Assembly (NCBI RefSeq): GCF_019049325.1
Contig: NZ_JAGMUO010000060.1
Coordinates: 115,983-179,982 of the forward strand
Direction: 5' to 3'
Length of the DNA stretch: 64,000 bases
Origin: Streptomyces sp. AC512_CC834
Lineage (GTDB): Bacteria; Actinomycetota; Actinomycetes; Streptomycetales; Streptomycetaceae
Within the stretch, counting starts at the first letter, position 1, and each line of letters starts with the position of its first letter. The notes under the pieces are model-generated. The model was not told the origin of the DNA. It did no database searches and was given only the letters and a program-made list of their open reading frames with translations. Below, one piece after another: positions 34,653 through 43,874 of this stretch. Both the position numbers and the translations under genes were made by a program.

Positions 34653-37628
34653 ATGCGAGCACCGGTGCAGAAGACGCGGCCTCGTCGCACAGGCAAGCAG
34701 ACGGCCCCCGCGGGGAGCGCGGAGCACACCCCCGGAACCTCCACCCCGGCGCCGCCGGAGGTCCCCGTCGGCAAGGGCCGTCCCACCCACGTACGCAACC
34801 GCCTCATCGTCGCCGTGGCGGTCGTGGCAGCCGCCGTCGCCGGGGCGGGAGCCCCCTCGGTCGTGGCCGCCTCGGGGCAACTGCACGACTCCCAGGCACT
34901 GGTGACCCTCGCCGAGCAGACCCAGGGCGCGCTGACCCTCGCCCACTCCCTCGCCGACGAGCGCGACGAGGTCACCCCGTACATCGCGGCCGGCCGCCCC
35001 GAGTCCAAGGCGCCCTCCGAACAGCGCAGCGCACGGGTCGACCGGCAGGTGGAGGAACTGCGCGCCGACACCGACACGCCCGCCTCCCTGCGCGAGGACC
35101 TCGACGCCGTCGCGGCCCTGCGTCGCGCCGCACTCACCGGCAAGAGCACCGCCCTCGAAGCCCACGAGGCGTACTCGGACGCGATCACCGAACTTCACGC
35201 CCTGGCCGAGAAGCTGGCCGAGGAGATGCCGCCCCGCGCGGGCGCCGGCGCGTACGCCCTCGCCGAACTGGACACCGCCGTCCAGCAGGCCGCCGCCACC
35301 CGCGGCCTGCTGCTCGCCGCCCTGAACGTGCCGAGCACCACCGAGACGGTCATCGACCCGATCACCGGCCTGCCGACCGAGACGACCACGACCTCGGACT
35401 CCGACACCGAGCAGCGCGACGCCCTCGCCGCCGCCGCCCAGCAGGCCCGGGTGCGCTCCGACGCCGCCCTCGCCGACTTCCGCGAGGGCGCGCCCAAGGA
35501 GGCACGCGGCAGCTTCGACTCCACCGTGGCCGGACCCGAGGTCAACAGCGCCGAGAAGTACCTCGCCGGCCTCACGGACGAGCCGACGCTCTCCGACGGC
35601 GACCTCGACACCAGCACCAAGAAGCTGGAGGCCGCGCTCTCCGCCCGCGTCGACGCGATGCGCGGCGCCGAGTCCGCCCTGTACGAAAAGCGCACCACGG
35701 CGCTGGAGCAGCTCCGCGACGACGACGTCACCGCGCTGGAGATCCGGATCGCCGTCCTCGGCGCCCTGATCCTGCTCGCCGTCGGTGTCGCCACCGCCCT
35801 GGCCCGTACCCTCACCCGCCCGCTGTCGGTGCTGCGCCGCGGCTCGGCCCGGCTGGCCGGCGCGGAGGACCCGGCGGCCGAGGAGCTCGTGGCCTTCACC
35901 GGCCGCAACGACGAGTTCGCGCAGGTCGTCCGCTCCGTCAACGCCCTGCACACGCACGCCGCCACCCTCGCCGGGCGCGTCAACACGCTGGAGTCCGACC
36001 GCAAGCACCTCGTCGGCCAGCGACAGAAGATGGCCGACACCCGCGAGGAACTGCGCGCCGAACTCGCCGAGTCCGCCGCCCGGCTGGAGGTGGTGCGCAA
36101 GAGCATCGGCTCCACCTTCGTCAACCTCGCGCTGCGCACCCTCGGCCTGGTCGAACGGCAACTGGCCGTCATCGAGGGCCTGGAGGAGCGCGAGCAGGAC
36201 CCGGACCGCCTCGCCACCCTCTTCAAGCTCGACCACTTCGCCACGGTCATGCGCCGGCACAGCGAGAACCTCCTCGTCCTCGCCGGCACCGAGCACGTCC
36301 AGCACAGCACCTCGCCGGTGCCCCTGGTCGACGTGGTCCGGGCCGCGGTCAGCGAGATCGAGCGGTACGAGCGGGTCCGCATCGCCGCGCTGCCGCCGCA
36401 CGCGCACGTGGCCGGGTTCGCCGCCGACGACCTCTCCCACCTGCTGGCCGAACTGATGGAGAACGCCACCTCCTTCTCACCGCCCGACCTGCCCGTCGAG
36501 GTCTCCGGCTGGCTCCTTGAGAACGGCGAGGTGATGCTCTCCGTCCAGGACGAGGGCATCGGCATGGCCACCGAGCGGCTCCAGCGGCTCAACGGCCGCC
36601 TCACCGACTTCGACCCCGACGCGCCGTACCAGCGGGAGGGCGAGGAGGGCGAGGACGGTCTCGGTCTCGGTCTCTACGTCGTCGCCCGCCTCGCCCACCG
36701 GCACGGGGCGCGCGTGCGGCTGCGGGAGCAGCAGCAGGGCGGTGTCGCGGCCGTCGTGGTGCTCCCGAGCCCCCTGCTCGCGCCCGCTCCGCCGGCCGCG
36801 CTCGCCCCGAGCGTGCCGAGGTCCGACGGCACGGGTTCCTTCTCCCTGCCCGGCGCCGACGCCGAGGCCAACTCCAACGTCCTGCACGGGCGGGCGGAGA
36901 AGGGCGCGGACCCGCTGGTCGCCTCGGCGGAACGGGCCGTGGCGCGAGCGGAGGCCGACGCGGCCACGGAGGCTTCGGACGCGGGCTCCCGCCCGGAGGG
37001 GCGTGAGGCGCCGGAGTCGCGCGAGTCCACCGAGGCCGGTGACATTGCGGAGTCGGAGGAAAGCCCCGAGGCACGTGAGACCGCGCCGCAGGATTCCCCG
37101 GCCGCCGACAACGACGCCGCCGCGCCCGAACCCGCCCAGGAGGCGACGGCTCCCGAGGCCGGGACCGCTCCCGGCCGGGACCTGCCCGACGACAAGACGA
37201 TGGCCCTCCTGCTCCCGCCCCAGCCGGAACCGGAGGCCGCAGCCGCAGACGTGGCCACAGCCGCCGCCGCACCCGATCCCTACGCCATCGGCCCCGACGC
37301 CCACGACCGCACGCCGGACGCGGCCGGCACTGAACCCGAGCCTGAACCCGGACCCGAACCCGACGAACCCGTCACCGGCAAGGGGCTGCCCAAGCGCACC
37401 CCGAAGCTCACCACCCCCGCCGCGGTGCCGCGCCCGCGTACGTCGGGCTCCGTCGACGCCGAGGCACTCCGCCGTCGCCTGGGAGGATTCCGCCGGGGTG
37501 CGGAGGCCGGCCGCCGGGACGTCGAGGCGGAGATCGCCGACCGGACGGAACGACACGAGACGCCGCCCACCGCGGCGGGCACAACCGAAGAAGCCACGGG
37601 GGGCACCGTCGAGGAGGCAAGCAGTTGA
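34653..37628 (+). CDS. cvnA: Conservon sensor-kinase-like protein (CvnA) with nitrate-sensing-type domain
   Basis: 991 aa from ATG 34653 (GTG 34665 possible). A basic cytoplasmic N-terminus precedes membrane segment 1 (RLIVAVAVVAAAVAGAGA, ~50-70). An extracytoplasmic helical NIT-like domain runs to ~365, then membrane segment 2 (IAVLGALILLAVGVATAL) and HAMP. The ATPase part has N-box ELMENATSFSPP, DEGIGM and GLGLGLYVVARLA, but no canonical phospho-accepting H-box, as in other Cvn proteins. The last ~280 residues are an acidic, Pro/Ala/Glu-rich disordered tail ending with a basic RRRLGGFRRG segment. In Streptomyces, conservons act as membrane complexes with a G-protein-like switch. It is the first gene of a five-gene operon. 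Confidence 0.88.
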   Translation: MRAPVQKTRPRRTGKQTAPAGSAEHTPGTSTPAPPEVPVGKGRPTHVRNRLIVAVAVVAAAVAGAGAPSVVAASGQLHDSQALVTLAEQTQGALTLAHSLADERDEVTPYIAAGRPESKAPSEQRSARVDRQVEELRADTDTPASLREDLDAVAALRRAALTGKSTALEAHEAYSDAITELHALAEKLAEEMPPRAGAGAYALAELDTAVQQAAATRGLLLAALNVPSTTETVIDPITGLPTETTTTSDSDTEQRDALAAAAQQARVRSDAALADFREGAPKEARGSFDSTVAGPEVNSAEKYLAGLTDEPTLSDGDLDTSTKKLEAALSARVDAMRGAESALYEKRTTALEQLRDDDVTALEIRIAVLGALILLAVGVATALARTLTRPLSVLRRGSARLAGAEDPAAEELVAFTGRNDEFAQVVRSVNALHTHAATLAGRVNTLESDRKHLVGQRQKMADTREELRAELAESAARLEVVRKSIGSTFVNLALRTLGLVERQLAVIEGLEEREQDPDRLATLFKLDHFATVMRRHSENLLVLAGTEHVQHSTSPVPLVDVVRAAVSEIERYERVRIAALPPHAHVAGFAADDLSHLLAELMENATSFSPPDLPVEVSGWLLENGEVMLSVQDEGIGMATERLQRLNGRLTDFDPDAPYQREGEEGEDGLGLGLYVVARLAHRHGARVRLREQQQGGVAAVVVLPSPLLAPAPPAALAPSVPRSDGTGSFSLPGADAEANSNVLHGRAEKGADPLVASAERAVARAEADAATEASDAGSRPEGREAPESRESTEAGDIAESEESPEARETAPQDSPAADNDAAAPEPAQEATAPEAGTAPGRDLPDDKTMALLLPPQPEPEAAAADVATAAAAPDPYAIGPDAHDRTPDAAGTEPEPEPGPEPDEPVTGKGLPKRTPKLTTPAAVPRPRTSGSVDAEALRRRLGGFRRGAEAGRRDVEAEIADRTERHETPPTAAGTTEEATGGTVEEASS

Positions 37629-38128
37629 CCGCGCCCAGCACCTTCGGACTGAGCAGTGAAGCCCGCAATCTCCACTGGTTGCTGACCAACCTCGTCGAGG
37701 AGGTGCCCGGCATCGAATCGATCGCGGTGGTCTCCTCCGACGGCCTCCTGCTGCTCTCCTCCGACCCCGGTCGCAACGAGGAGGCCCGCCAGGCCCGCGA
37801 AACGCCCCGGGCCGGCCCGCGAGGCTCCGCCGCCGACCTCGCCACCGTCGTCTCCGGCGTGGGCAGCCTGACCATCGGCGCCGCCCGGCTGATGGACTTC
37901 GGCACCGTGAAGCACACGATGGTCGCCATGGACGAGGGCAGCCTGTTCGTCATGTCGATCAGCGACGGCTCGCTGCTCGGCGTGCACGGCTCCGCAGACT
38001 GCGACATGAGCGTCGTCGCCTACCACATGGCGCTGTTCGTCGGCCGCGCCGGCCACGTCCTGACCCCCGAACTCCGCAGCGAACTGCGGAAATCCCTGGA
38101 GTCCGAGTCGACGGGGAGTACCCGATGA
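37625..38128 (+). CDS. cvnB: Roadblock/LC7 domain protein (CvnB)
   Basis: 167 aa from TTG 37625, chosen because GGAGG lies 8 nt upstream and the product starts like other CvnB proteins (FGLSSEARNLHWLLTNLVEEVPGIESIAVVSSDGLLL). The single Roadblock/LC7 fold covers ~10-125; such dimers act as scaffolds or effectors for small GTPases, here the CvnD partner. The start overlaps the cvnA stop and the end overlaps cvnC (ATGA), giving tight coupling. An insertion EEARQARETPRAGPRG interrupts the second strand region. Confidence 0.92.
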   Translation: MTAPSTFGLSSEARNLHWLLTNLVEEVPGIESIAVVSSDGLLLLSSDPGRNEEARQARETPRAGPRGSAADLATVVSGVGSLTIGAARLMDFGTVKHTMVAMDEGSLFVMSISDGSLLGVHGSADCDMSVVAYHMALFVGRAGHVLTPELRSELRKSLESESTGSTR

Positions 38129-38568
38129 GCAGCAGTCCCGGGAGGAACGGCCGCGGGCACCTCCCCGTACGCGGCGCCGACCGCAAACCCGCCCGCGTAC
38201 GCCCCTACTCGCTCACCGGCGGCCGTACCCGCTTCGGCCACGTCCTGCTCGTCGAGACGTTCGTCGGCGCCACCGCGGGCACCGCCGCGCTCGAAGCCGC
38301 CGAGGAGCGCAAGGAACTGACGAACGGCAGCCTCACCTCCCGCGTGATGCCGGAGATGCGGGCCATCGTCGAACTGTGCCGCCGTATGCGTACGGTGGCC
38401 GAGATCGCCGCGCTGCTGAAGATGCCGCTCGGCGTGGTCCGCGTGCTCCTCAGCGACCTCGCGGACCAGGGAAAGATCCGTGTGTACGGCACCGGGACCG
38501 GCCACGGCACGGGCCGCCCGGACCGCGCTCTGCTCGAAAGGGTGCTCAGTGGACTCCGTCGTCTCTGA
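38125..38568 (+). CDS. cvnC: DUF742 protein (CvnC)
   Basis: 147 aa. Contains RVRPYSLTGGRTR and, toward the C-terminus, LCRRMRTVAEIAALLKMPLGVVRVLLSDLADQGKIRVY, a winged-helix-like DUF742 domain standard for the third conservon component. It is coupled to cvnB by ATGA and overlaps cvnD by 20 nt. The biochemical role in the complex is not established; DNA binding is possible but unproven. Confidence 0.92.
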   Translation: MSSSPGRNGRGHLPVRGADRKPARVRPYSLTGGRTRFGHVLLVETFVGATAGTAALEAAEERKELTNGSLTSRVMPEMRAIVELCRRMRTVAEIAALLKMPLGVVRVLLSDLADQGKIRVYGTGTGHGTGRPDRALLERVLSGLRRL

Positions 38569-39190
38569 CGCCGCCGCCTCAGGCGTCTCCCCGCTCGTCG
38601 ACACCGACGGGCCCGTCCAGCCCTGGCAGACGGATCCCACCCGTGCGCCGGTCGCCACGAAGATCGTCGTCGCGGGTGGGTTCGGCGTCGGCAAGACCAC
38701 GCTGGTCACCGCCGTCTCGGAGATCACGCCCCTGCAGACCGAGGCGCTGATGACCGAGGCGAGCGAGGAGACCGACGACCTCACCGCCACCCCGGGCAAG
38801 CTCACCACCACCGTCGCCATGGACTTCGGGCGCATCACGCTCGACGACGACCTGGTGCTCTACCTGTTCGGCACGCCGGGCCAGCAGCGCTTCTGGTTCA
38901 TGTGGGACGACCTGGTGCGCGGCGCGATCGGCGCCGTCGTGCTGGCCGACACCCGGCGCCTGAAGGACTGCTGGCCGGCACTGGACTACTTCGAGAGCTG
39001 CGGACTGCCGTACGTCGTCGCGGTCAACCACTTCGACGGCAGCGAGCTGTTCGAGGCGGAGGACGTGCGGGAGGCGTTGACGATCCCCGCGCACATACCT
39101 GTCATGATCATGGACGCGCGGCGCCGGATCTCGGCCATCGAGACCCTCCTGTCCCTCGTGGGCCACGCGCTCGACGAAACACCCGAGTAG
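38549..39190 (+). CDS. cvnD: Conservon ATP/GTP-binding protein (CvnD)
   Basis: 213 aa from GTG 38549 (GAAAGGGTG upstream; starts inside the end of cvnC). The P-loop is GGFGVGKTT near residues 46-54, the G3-like motif is LYLFGTPGQQRFWFMWD, and the NHFDGSE motif takes the place of NKxD. This is the small Ras/MglA-like GTPase of conservons, likely cycling between membrane complex and cytoplasm under control of CvnA/CvnB. Fourteen nucleotides separate it from the flavin monooxygenase gene. Confidence 0.93.
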   Translation: MDSVVSDAAASGVSPLVDTDGPVQPWQTDPTRAPVATKIVVAGGFGVGKTTLVTAVSEITPLQTEALMTEASEETDDLTATPGKLTTTVAMDFGRITLDDDLVLYLFGTPGQQRFWFMWDDLVRGAIGAVVLADTRRLKDCWPALDYFESCGLPYVVAVNHFDGSELFEAEDVREALTIPAHIPVMIMDARRRISAIETLLSLVGHALDETPE

Positions 39191-39204
39191 GAGACGGAAA
39201 CCGC

Positions 39205-40485
39205 ATGCGGAAGATACTCGTCGTCGGAGCCGGCCAGTCCGGCCTCCAGCTCGCCCTCGGCCTGCAGTCGCACGGCTACGAGGTCACCCTGATGTCCAAC
39301 CGGACCGCCGACGAGATCCGCACCGGCCGGGTCATGTCGACGCAGTGCATGTTCCACACGGCCCTCCAGCACGAGCGCGATCTCCAGCTCAACTTCTGGG
39401 AGTCCCAGGCCCCGAAGATCGAGGGACTCGGCGCCTCGGTCGCCGCCCCCGGCTCGCACGACCCCGGTCCGACCCAGCGCGCGATCGACTGGCTGGGGCA
39501 CCTCGACGGCTTCGCGCAGTCGGTGGACCAGCGGGTGAAGATGGCAGGCTGGATGGAGACCTTCGCACAGCGCGGCGGACAGCTCGTCATCCACGGCGCG
39601 GCCGTCGGCGACCTGGACTACTTCTCCCGCGCCTACGACCTGGTCCTGGTCTCGGCGGGCAAGGGCGAGCTGGTCCAGATGTTCGGCCGCGACGCCTCCC
39701 GCTCCCCGTACGGCGAGCCCCAGCGGGCCCTCGCCGTCGCCTACGTCCACGGGATGGGCCCGCGCCCGGAGCACCCGGACACGGAGGCCGTCCGCTGCAA
39801 CCTGGTCCCCGGCGTCGGCGAGCTGTTCGTCATGCCGACGTTCACGACCTCCGGCCGCGCGGACATCCTGTTCCTGGAGGGCATACCCGGCGGCCCGCTC
39901 GACGCCTTCAAGGACGTCAAGGACCCGGCGGAGCACCTCTCCCTGACCCTGGAACTCATGGAGAAGTTCGTGCCGTGGGAGTACGCGCGGGCCACCAAGG
40001 TCGAACTGACCGACGCCGGCGGCACCCTCGCCGGCCGCTACGCCCCCACCGTCCGCAACCCCGTCGGCCGCCTCCCCGGCGGCGGCCTGGTCCTCGGCGT
40101 GGCCGACGTGGTCGTCGCCAACGACCCGATCACCGGCCAGGGCTCCAACTCCGCGTCCAAGTGCGCCGCCTCCTACCTCGCCTCGATCCTGGAGCGGGGG
40201 GAGGAGGAGTTCGACGAGGCCTGGATGCGGCAGACCTTCGAGCGCTACTGGGAGACGGCCCGGCACCCCACCAAGTGGACGAACGCCATGCTCGCCCCGC
40301 CGCCGGAGCACGTCCTGAAGCTGATCGGCGCCGGGGTACGGCTCCAGCCGGCCGCCGACCGCTTCGCCAACGGCTTCAACGACCCGGCCGACTTCGAGAA
40401 CTTCTTCTACGACCCGGCCAGGGCCGAGGGCTACCTGGCGGAGATCTCCGGCGGCTCGGGCGGCTCGGGCGGCTCGGGCGAGTAA
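39205..40485 (+). CDS. Styrene-monooxygenase-like FAD oxidoreductase
   Basis: 426 aa from ATG 39205 with GGAGACGG upstream. The Rossmann FAD motif ILVVGAGQSGLQLALGL starts at residue 4; TADEIRTGRVMSTQCMF follows, as in the StyA/indole monooxygenase group, and DPITGQGSNSASKCA near 310 marks the second FAD contact. These enzymes use free reduced FAD from a separate reductase, which is not encoded here. It is the fifth gene of the conservon operon; enzymes such as P450s and oxidoreductases are known conservon companions, so its activity may be gated by the complex. The C-terminus ends in three GGS units. Confidence 0.85.
   Translation: MRKILVVGAGQSGLQLALGLQSHGYEVTLMSNRTADEIRTGRVMSTQCMFHTALQHERDLQLNFWESQAPKIEGLGASVAAPGSHDPGPTQRAIDWLGHLDGFAQSVDQRVKMAGWMETFAQRGGQLVIHGAAVGDLDYFSRAYDLVLVSAGKGELVQMFGRDASRSPYGEPQRALAVAYVHGMGPRPEHPDTEAVRCNLVPGVGELFVMPTFTTSGRADILFLEGIPGGPLDAFKDVKDPAEHLSLTLELMEKFVPWEYARATKVELTDAGGTLAGRYAPTVRNPVGRLPGGGLVLGVADVVVANDPITGQGSNSASKCAASYLASILERGEEEFDEAWMRQTFERYWETARHPTKWTNAMLAPPPEHVLKLIGAGVRLQPAADRFANGFNDPADFENFFYDPARAEGYLAEISGGSGGSGGSGE
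40450..40476 (+). repeat. 9-bp tandem repeat encoding Gly-Gly-Ser x3
   Basis: Three exact GGCGGCTCG units just before the stop of the flavin monooxygenase gene. They give a flexible Gly/Ser tail whose length can change by slippage. Confidence 0.9.
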
Positions 40486-40555
40486 AGCCTCCGGCGGTAC
40501 GCGCGACAATCCCACTGCCGGACGCGACTGTCCCGCCGGGCGGTCGAGGATGGCG

Positions 40556-41731
40556 TCACCGGGCGGGTCCCGCGGCCGAGTACCCCGCGTCCGACCCGGC
40601 CGTCGCCCCCGCCGGGAGCCTCGGTGGCGTGTAGCGCCGTACGGGCTGCCCGCCGGGGTCGGGGCGTACGGCGCCCAGGACCGGGTTGGCGGCGATCGGC
40701 GAGACCTTGACGTCGGCGCCGGGGCGGGGTGCCTGGACGACCATGCCGTCCCCGAGGTACATCGCCACATGGGTGGCCTCGGGGAAGTACACGACCAGGT
40801 CACCGGGCCGCAGTTCGCCGAGCGGCACGTGCTCGAGCCGCGCCCACTGCTCCTGGCTGGTCCGCGGGATCGGCGTCCCGGCCCGGTCCCAGGCCACGGA
40901 GGTCAGCCCCGAGCAGTCGTACGACGCCGGGCCCTCGGCGCCCCACTCGTACGGCTTGCCGAGCTGATCCACCGCGAAGCGCACCGCCCGGTCGCCCTCG
41001 GCCGACGGCTTGTCGTCGTCGCCGAGCGCGCCCGACGCCAGGAACCGCTCCTGCTCCTCGGCGATCCCGCTCTTCTCCAGCTCCGCCAGCGCGGCCAGCT
41101 CCTCGGGGGTGAGTGAGGCGAGCAGTTCCTCGACGGCGCGCAGCCGTTCGCGTACGCCGTCCCGGTCCTCCTCCTGGCGCTTCGCGAGGGCGAGCTGTTC
41201 GTCCAGGGCCGCACGGGCCCGTCCGGCCACCTCGTCGGCCTTCCTCGTGTCGCCGGTCAGGCGCCCCACCGTCTCGGCCCGCTTCCGGGACAGCCGGCCG
41301 ATCACATGGCCCTGGTCGAGCGCGTGCTGCGGGTCGCGGGCCAGCAGCAGCCGCAGATAGGGGGAGAGGTTGCTGCTGTTCTGGTACTGCCGCCGGGCCA
41401 GCCGCCCGGCCGCGCCCCGGCTGTCGCGCAGGGACAGCCGGGTGCGGGCCAGTTCGGCCTCAAGGCGCCGCACCTCGGTGCGCTGCTTCTTCAGCCGTTC
41501 CTCGGTGCCGTTGTAGGTCTCGGTGGCCTTCTCCGCCTCCCGGTACAGGGTCTGAAGATCCGTCAGCAGCTCCGCCACCGACCGGTCGCCGCCCGCCGCG
41601 CCGCCCCCGCCGCCCCCGTCGGCACTGTCGACCCCGCCGGGTTCGGGCTCGGCCGTGGCGGACACGGGCGCGAGGGCGATCCCGGCCGCGACCGCAGCCG
41701 TACACACCAGACGCAGAAGCCTTCCTGACAC
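40556..41731 (-). CDS. Secreted NlpC/P60 peptidoglycan endopeptidase with coiled-coil N-terminus
   Basis: 391 aa from GTG 41731, fixed by GGAGGTGAT 7 nt upstream; the open frame continues upstream without signal. A Sec signal peptide (LLRLVCTAAVAAGIALAPVSATA) is followed by a Gly-rich stretch and a long coiled coil (about 50-250, RipA/CwlO-like) ending at LTPEELAALAELEKSG. The NlpC/P60 domain has catalytic Cys in YDCSGLTSVAWDRAG, with His in ATHVAMYLGDG and PRTSQEQW. It cuts stem peptides of the wall between D-Glu and the diamino acid. The coiled coil probably keeps the enzyme inhibited until a partner such as FtsEX engages. It converges with the flavin monooxygenase gene. Confidence 0.93.
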   Translation of the reverse strand: MSGRLLRLVCTAAVAAGIALAPVSATAEPEPGGVDSADGGGGGGAAGGDRSVAELLTDLQTLYREAEKATETYNGTEERLKKQRTEVRRLEAELARTRLSLRDSRGAAGRLARRQYQNSSNLSPYLRLLLARDPQHALDQGHVIGRLSRKRAETVGRLTGDTRKADEVAGRARAALDEQLALAKRQEEDRDGVRERLRAVEELLASLTPEELAALAELEKSGIAEEQERFLASGALGDDDKPSAEGDRAVRFAVDQLGKPYEWGAEGPASYDCSGLTSVAWDRAGTPIPRTSQEQWARLEHVPLGELRPGDLVVYFPEATHVAMYLGDGMVVQAPRPGADVKVSPIAANPVLGAVRPDPGGQPVRRYTPPRLPAGATAGSDAGYSAAGPAR

Positions 41732-41834
41732 GCCATCACCTCCGGTGCGGGGCGGCACGTCCGCTCCGCACGGTGAGCATGTGGCGTGTTCCGGGGCCGC
41801 GCGCGCCGAGTGTGCGCGGTTCGGCGCAACGGGG

Positions 41835-42134
41835 TCACCCGTGGGCGTCGTCCGGCTTGCCACCCGGCGTGGCGTCCGGCTTGGACCAGGGCCACTTCCG
41901 GCCCGCGCCCTTCCCGCCCTCGGGGGCGTACGCGTACTTCCACCGGGCGAACCGCAGCCCGCCCCGGGAGGCCCGGGGCACGCGCCGGTACACGAGCACG
42001 GTGGGCGGGCCGCCGTCCGGATCCGGTACGGGGATGCGGTACGTCTTCGGCGGGTGCCCGGTCATCCCGACCAGGACGGGCAGCACCCGCCCGTCCATGG
42101 GGCCGCCCTCGAAGGGGGTGTCTTCGCTCTTCAC
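41835..42134 (-). CDS. Small hypothetical protein
   Basis: 99 aa. Contains MDGRVLPVLVGMTGHPPKTYRIPVPDPDGGPPTVLVYRR, a compact beta-rich segment followed by RFARWKYAYAPEGG and a charged Gly/Pro tail. I recall similar unnamed Streptomyces proteins but no function. Start ATG 42134, or the internal Met13. It has good GC-rich third positions and sits between the hydrolase gene and the TetR gene in the same direction. No signal peptide or membrane segment. Confidence 0.55.
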   Translation of the reverse strand: MKSEDTPFEGGPMDGRVLPVLVGMTGHPPKTYRIPVPDPDGGPPTVLVYRRVPRASRGGLRFARWKYAYAPEGGKGAGRKWPWSKPDATPGGKPDDAHG

Positions 42135-42165
42135 TGGACCAGTGTCGGTGATCGCCGCACCGGTG

Positions 42166-42819
42166 TCAGAGGTCCGCCGCCAGCGCGGCGACCAGCTCCT
42201 CGGTCTGCGGGTCGCGGCGGGCGGTGACCGTCAGCACGGCGAGGAACTGCTCCACCAGCCAGTCCCGCAGCTCGTCGAAGGGCGGCTGCTTGTCCTCGTC
42301 CAGCCAGATCAGCGAGGCCGCCTCCACCGCAGTGATCCACATCCGGACGGTCATCCGCAGCCGCGGGCCCGGCACGCTGACATCGAGATGGCGCATGATG
42401 TGATCGGCGGCGGCCCGGCGTACGCCGTCCACGATGCCCGAGGTCTGCGAGGTCTCGACCACGCTGCCGCCGCGCAGCAGGGCGCTGAAGCCGGTGTCGT
42501 GCTCGTCGACGAAGGTGAGATAGCGGTCCAGGGCGCGGGACAGCCGGGCCAGCAGCGGACCCTCGCGGGGCTCGTCGAAGCACAGCCGCAGCTCGTCGGC
42601 GGCCGACCTGAGCGCGGCCTCGTAGAGCTGCTGCTTGCCGCCGGGGAAGTACCGGTACACCAGCGGCCTCGAGACCCCGGCCTGCTCCGCCACGTCGTCC
42701 AGGGAGACCTCCTCCGGTGGCCGGTGCGCGAAGAGGGCGAGCGCCGCGTCGAGCAACTGGACGCGGCGCTCCTCGACGCTGAGCCGGCGGTACGCGGGGG
42801 TGGAGGCCTGCGGGGTCAT
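42166..42819 (-). CDS. TetR-family transcriptional regulator
   Basis: 217 aa from ATG 42819. The N-terminal helix-turn-helix is RRVQLLDAALALFAHRPPEEVSLDDVAEQAGVSRPLVYRYFPGGKQQLYEAAL, followed by a helical ligand-binding domain (60-217). It lies 116 nt downstream of the AurF-like diiron gene on the same strand, so it probably controls that gene and itself. The ligand is unknown. The frame is open upstream into the diiron gene, which is a GC effect only. Confidence 0.92.
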   Translation of the reverse strand: MTPQASTPAYRRLSVEERRVQLLDAALALFAHRPPEEVSLDDVAEQAGVSRPLVYRYFPGGKQQLYEAALRSAADELRLCFDEPREGPLLARLSRALDRYLTFVDEHDTGFSALLRGGSVVETSQTSGIVDGVRRAAADHIMRHLDVSVPGPRLRMTVRMWITAVEAASLIWLDEDKQPPFDELRDWLVEQFLAVLTVTARRDPQTEELVAALAADL

Positions 42820-42935
42820 GGACCGCAGCGTAACCCGCACGGTCCCGCGGCCACGCAGGTGAGCGGGCCCGTACCGGCGGGACTGCGCCAGCAGCTCCGA
42901 CGACCGCAGGCGTTTCGGTTTCGTGCGCGGGAGGG

Positions 42936-43874
42936 TTACGCCAGCAGCCCCGACGACCGCCACAGCTTCCGGCCGACGCCCCGCAGCACCCCGATGTCGT
43001 CCAGGAAGTCCGTGAGGCGTTTCGAGCCGGTCTGCATGATCTCGCGGCGGTGGCCGCTGGCCTTGACCTGGGCCAGGGCCTCGCGCTTGTCCAGGCCGAC
43101 GTTCGTGTACACCTCGGGGTTGATGAAGGCGAGGGAGAAGACGCGGGCAAACTCGCCGGAGGTGATCCGGGTGAACTCCTGCGACCACTTCGGGGCCGTC
43201 ACCATCTGCCGGCGCAATTCCTCACGGGCGTAGCGCACGTGCCGCGCCTCCTCCACGACGTGGATGCGCGTGACGCCCCGGACCAGCGGCTGGATCCGCT
43301 CGTCGGGGAAGGTCAGCCGCTGCATCCAGTCCAGCACCTCCTCGCCGAGCAGCGTGGCGGTGAAGGAGCCGGGCGTGGTGGAGATCGTCTTGAAGAGGCG
43401 GCCGAGGTGCTGGTGGACGGGGCTCACCGGGTACCACGGGGTCTCGCCCCGCGATATCAGCCGGGCGAACATCTTCGAGTGCCGGCACTCGTCCTCGATC
43501 TCGGTCAGCGCGTAGCGCACGTGGGCGCTCGTCGCCGCCTTGTCGTAGATGTGCCGGACCAGCAGTTGCATGAGGATCAGCTCGAACCAGATGCCGAGCG
43601 AGGCGAGCGCGGCGGCCTCGTGCTGGGAGAGGACGATGCGCTGCTCCTCGCTCATCCGCTGCCACATCGGCGTGTCGTACAGCGACACCAGCTCGGGCGG
43701 CCAGAACCACTTGCCGTCCTCGAACGGCGCGTCCCAGTCCAGCTCCTTGTCCGGGTCGAAGGAGTGCTTGGCGGACGAGTCGAGTAGCCGTTCGGCCACC
43801 TGCTCCCGGTCCTTGAGCAGGCCGAGCGCGTCGCGCAGGCCATCGAGCGCGTCGGCTTCCGTCAGGGTCGTCAT
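42936..43874 (-). CDS. AurF-type non-haem diiron oxygenase
   Basis: 312 aa from ATG 43874. Metal ligands are suggested by a helical bundle with SQHEAAALASLGIWFE, TEIEDECRHSKMF (ExxxxH-type), LLGEEVLDWMQR and HVVEEARHVRYAREELRR (ExxxH), the p-aminobenzoate N-oxygenase (AurF/DUF455-like) pattern. AurF members oxidise aryl amines to nitro groups, but many genomic homologues have unknown substrates. No biosynthetic cluster surrounds it here, only the TetR gene downstream, so a resistance or detoxification role is possible. The long upstream gap (43875-44111) holds its promoter and that of the divergent Uma2 gene. Confidence 0.85.
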   Translation of the reverse strand: MTTLTEADALDGLRDALGLLKDREQVAERLLDSSAKHSFDPDKELDWDAPFEDGKWFWPPELVSLYDTPMWQRMSEEQRIVLSQHEAAALASLGIWFELILMQLLVRHIYDKAATSAHVRYALTEIEDECRHSKMFARLISRGETPWYPVSPVHQHLGRLFKTISTTPGSFTATLLGEEVLDWMQRLTFPDERIQPLVRGVTRIHVVEEARHVRYAREELRRQMVTAPKWSQEFTRITSGEFARVFSLAFINPEVYTNVGLDKREALAQVKASGHRREIMQTGSKRLTDFLDDIGVLRGVGRKLWRSSGLLA

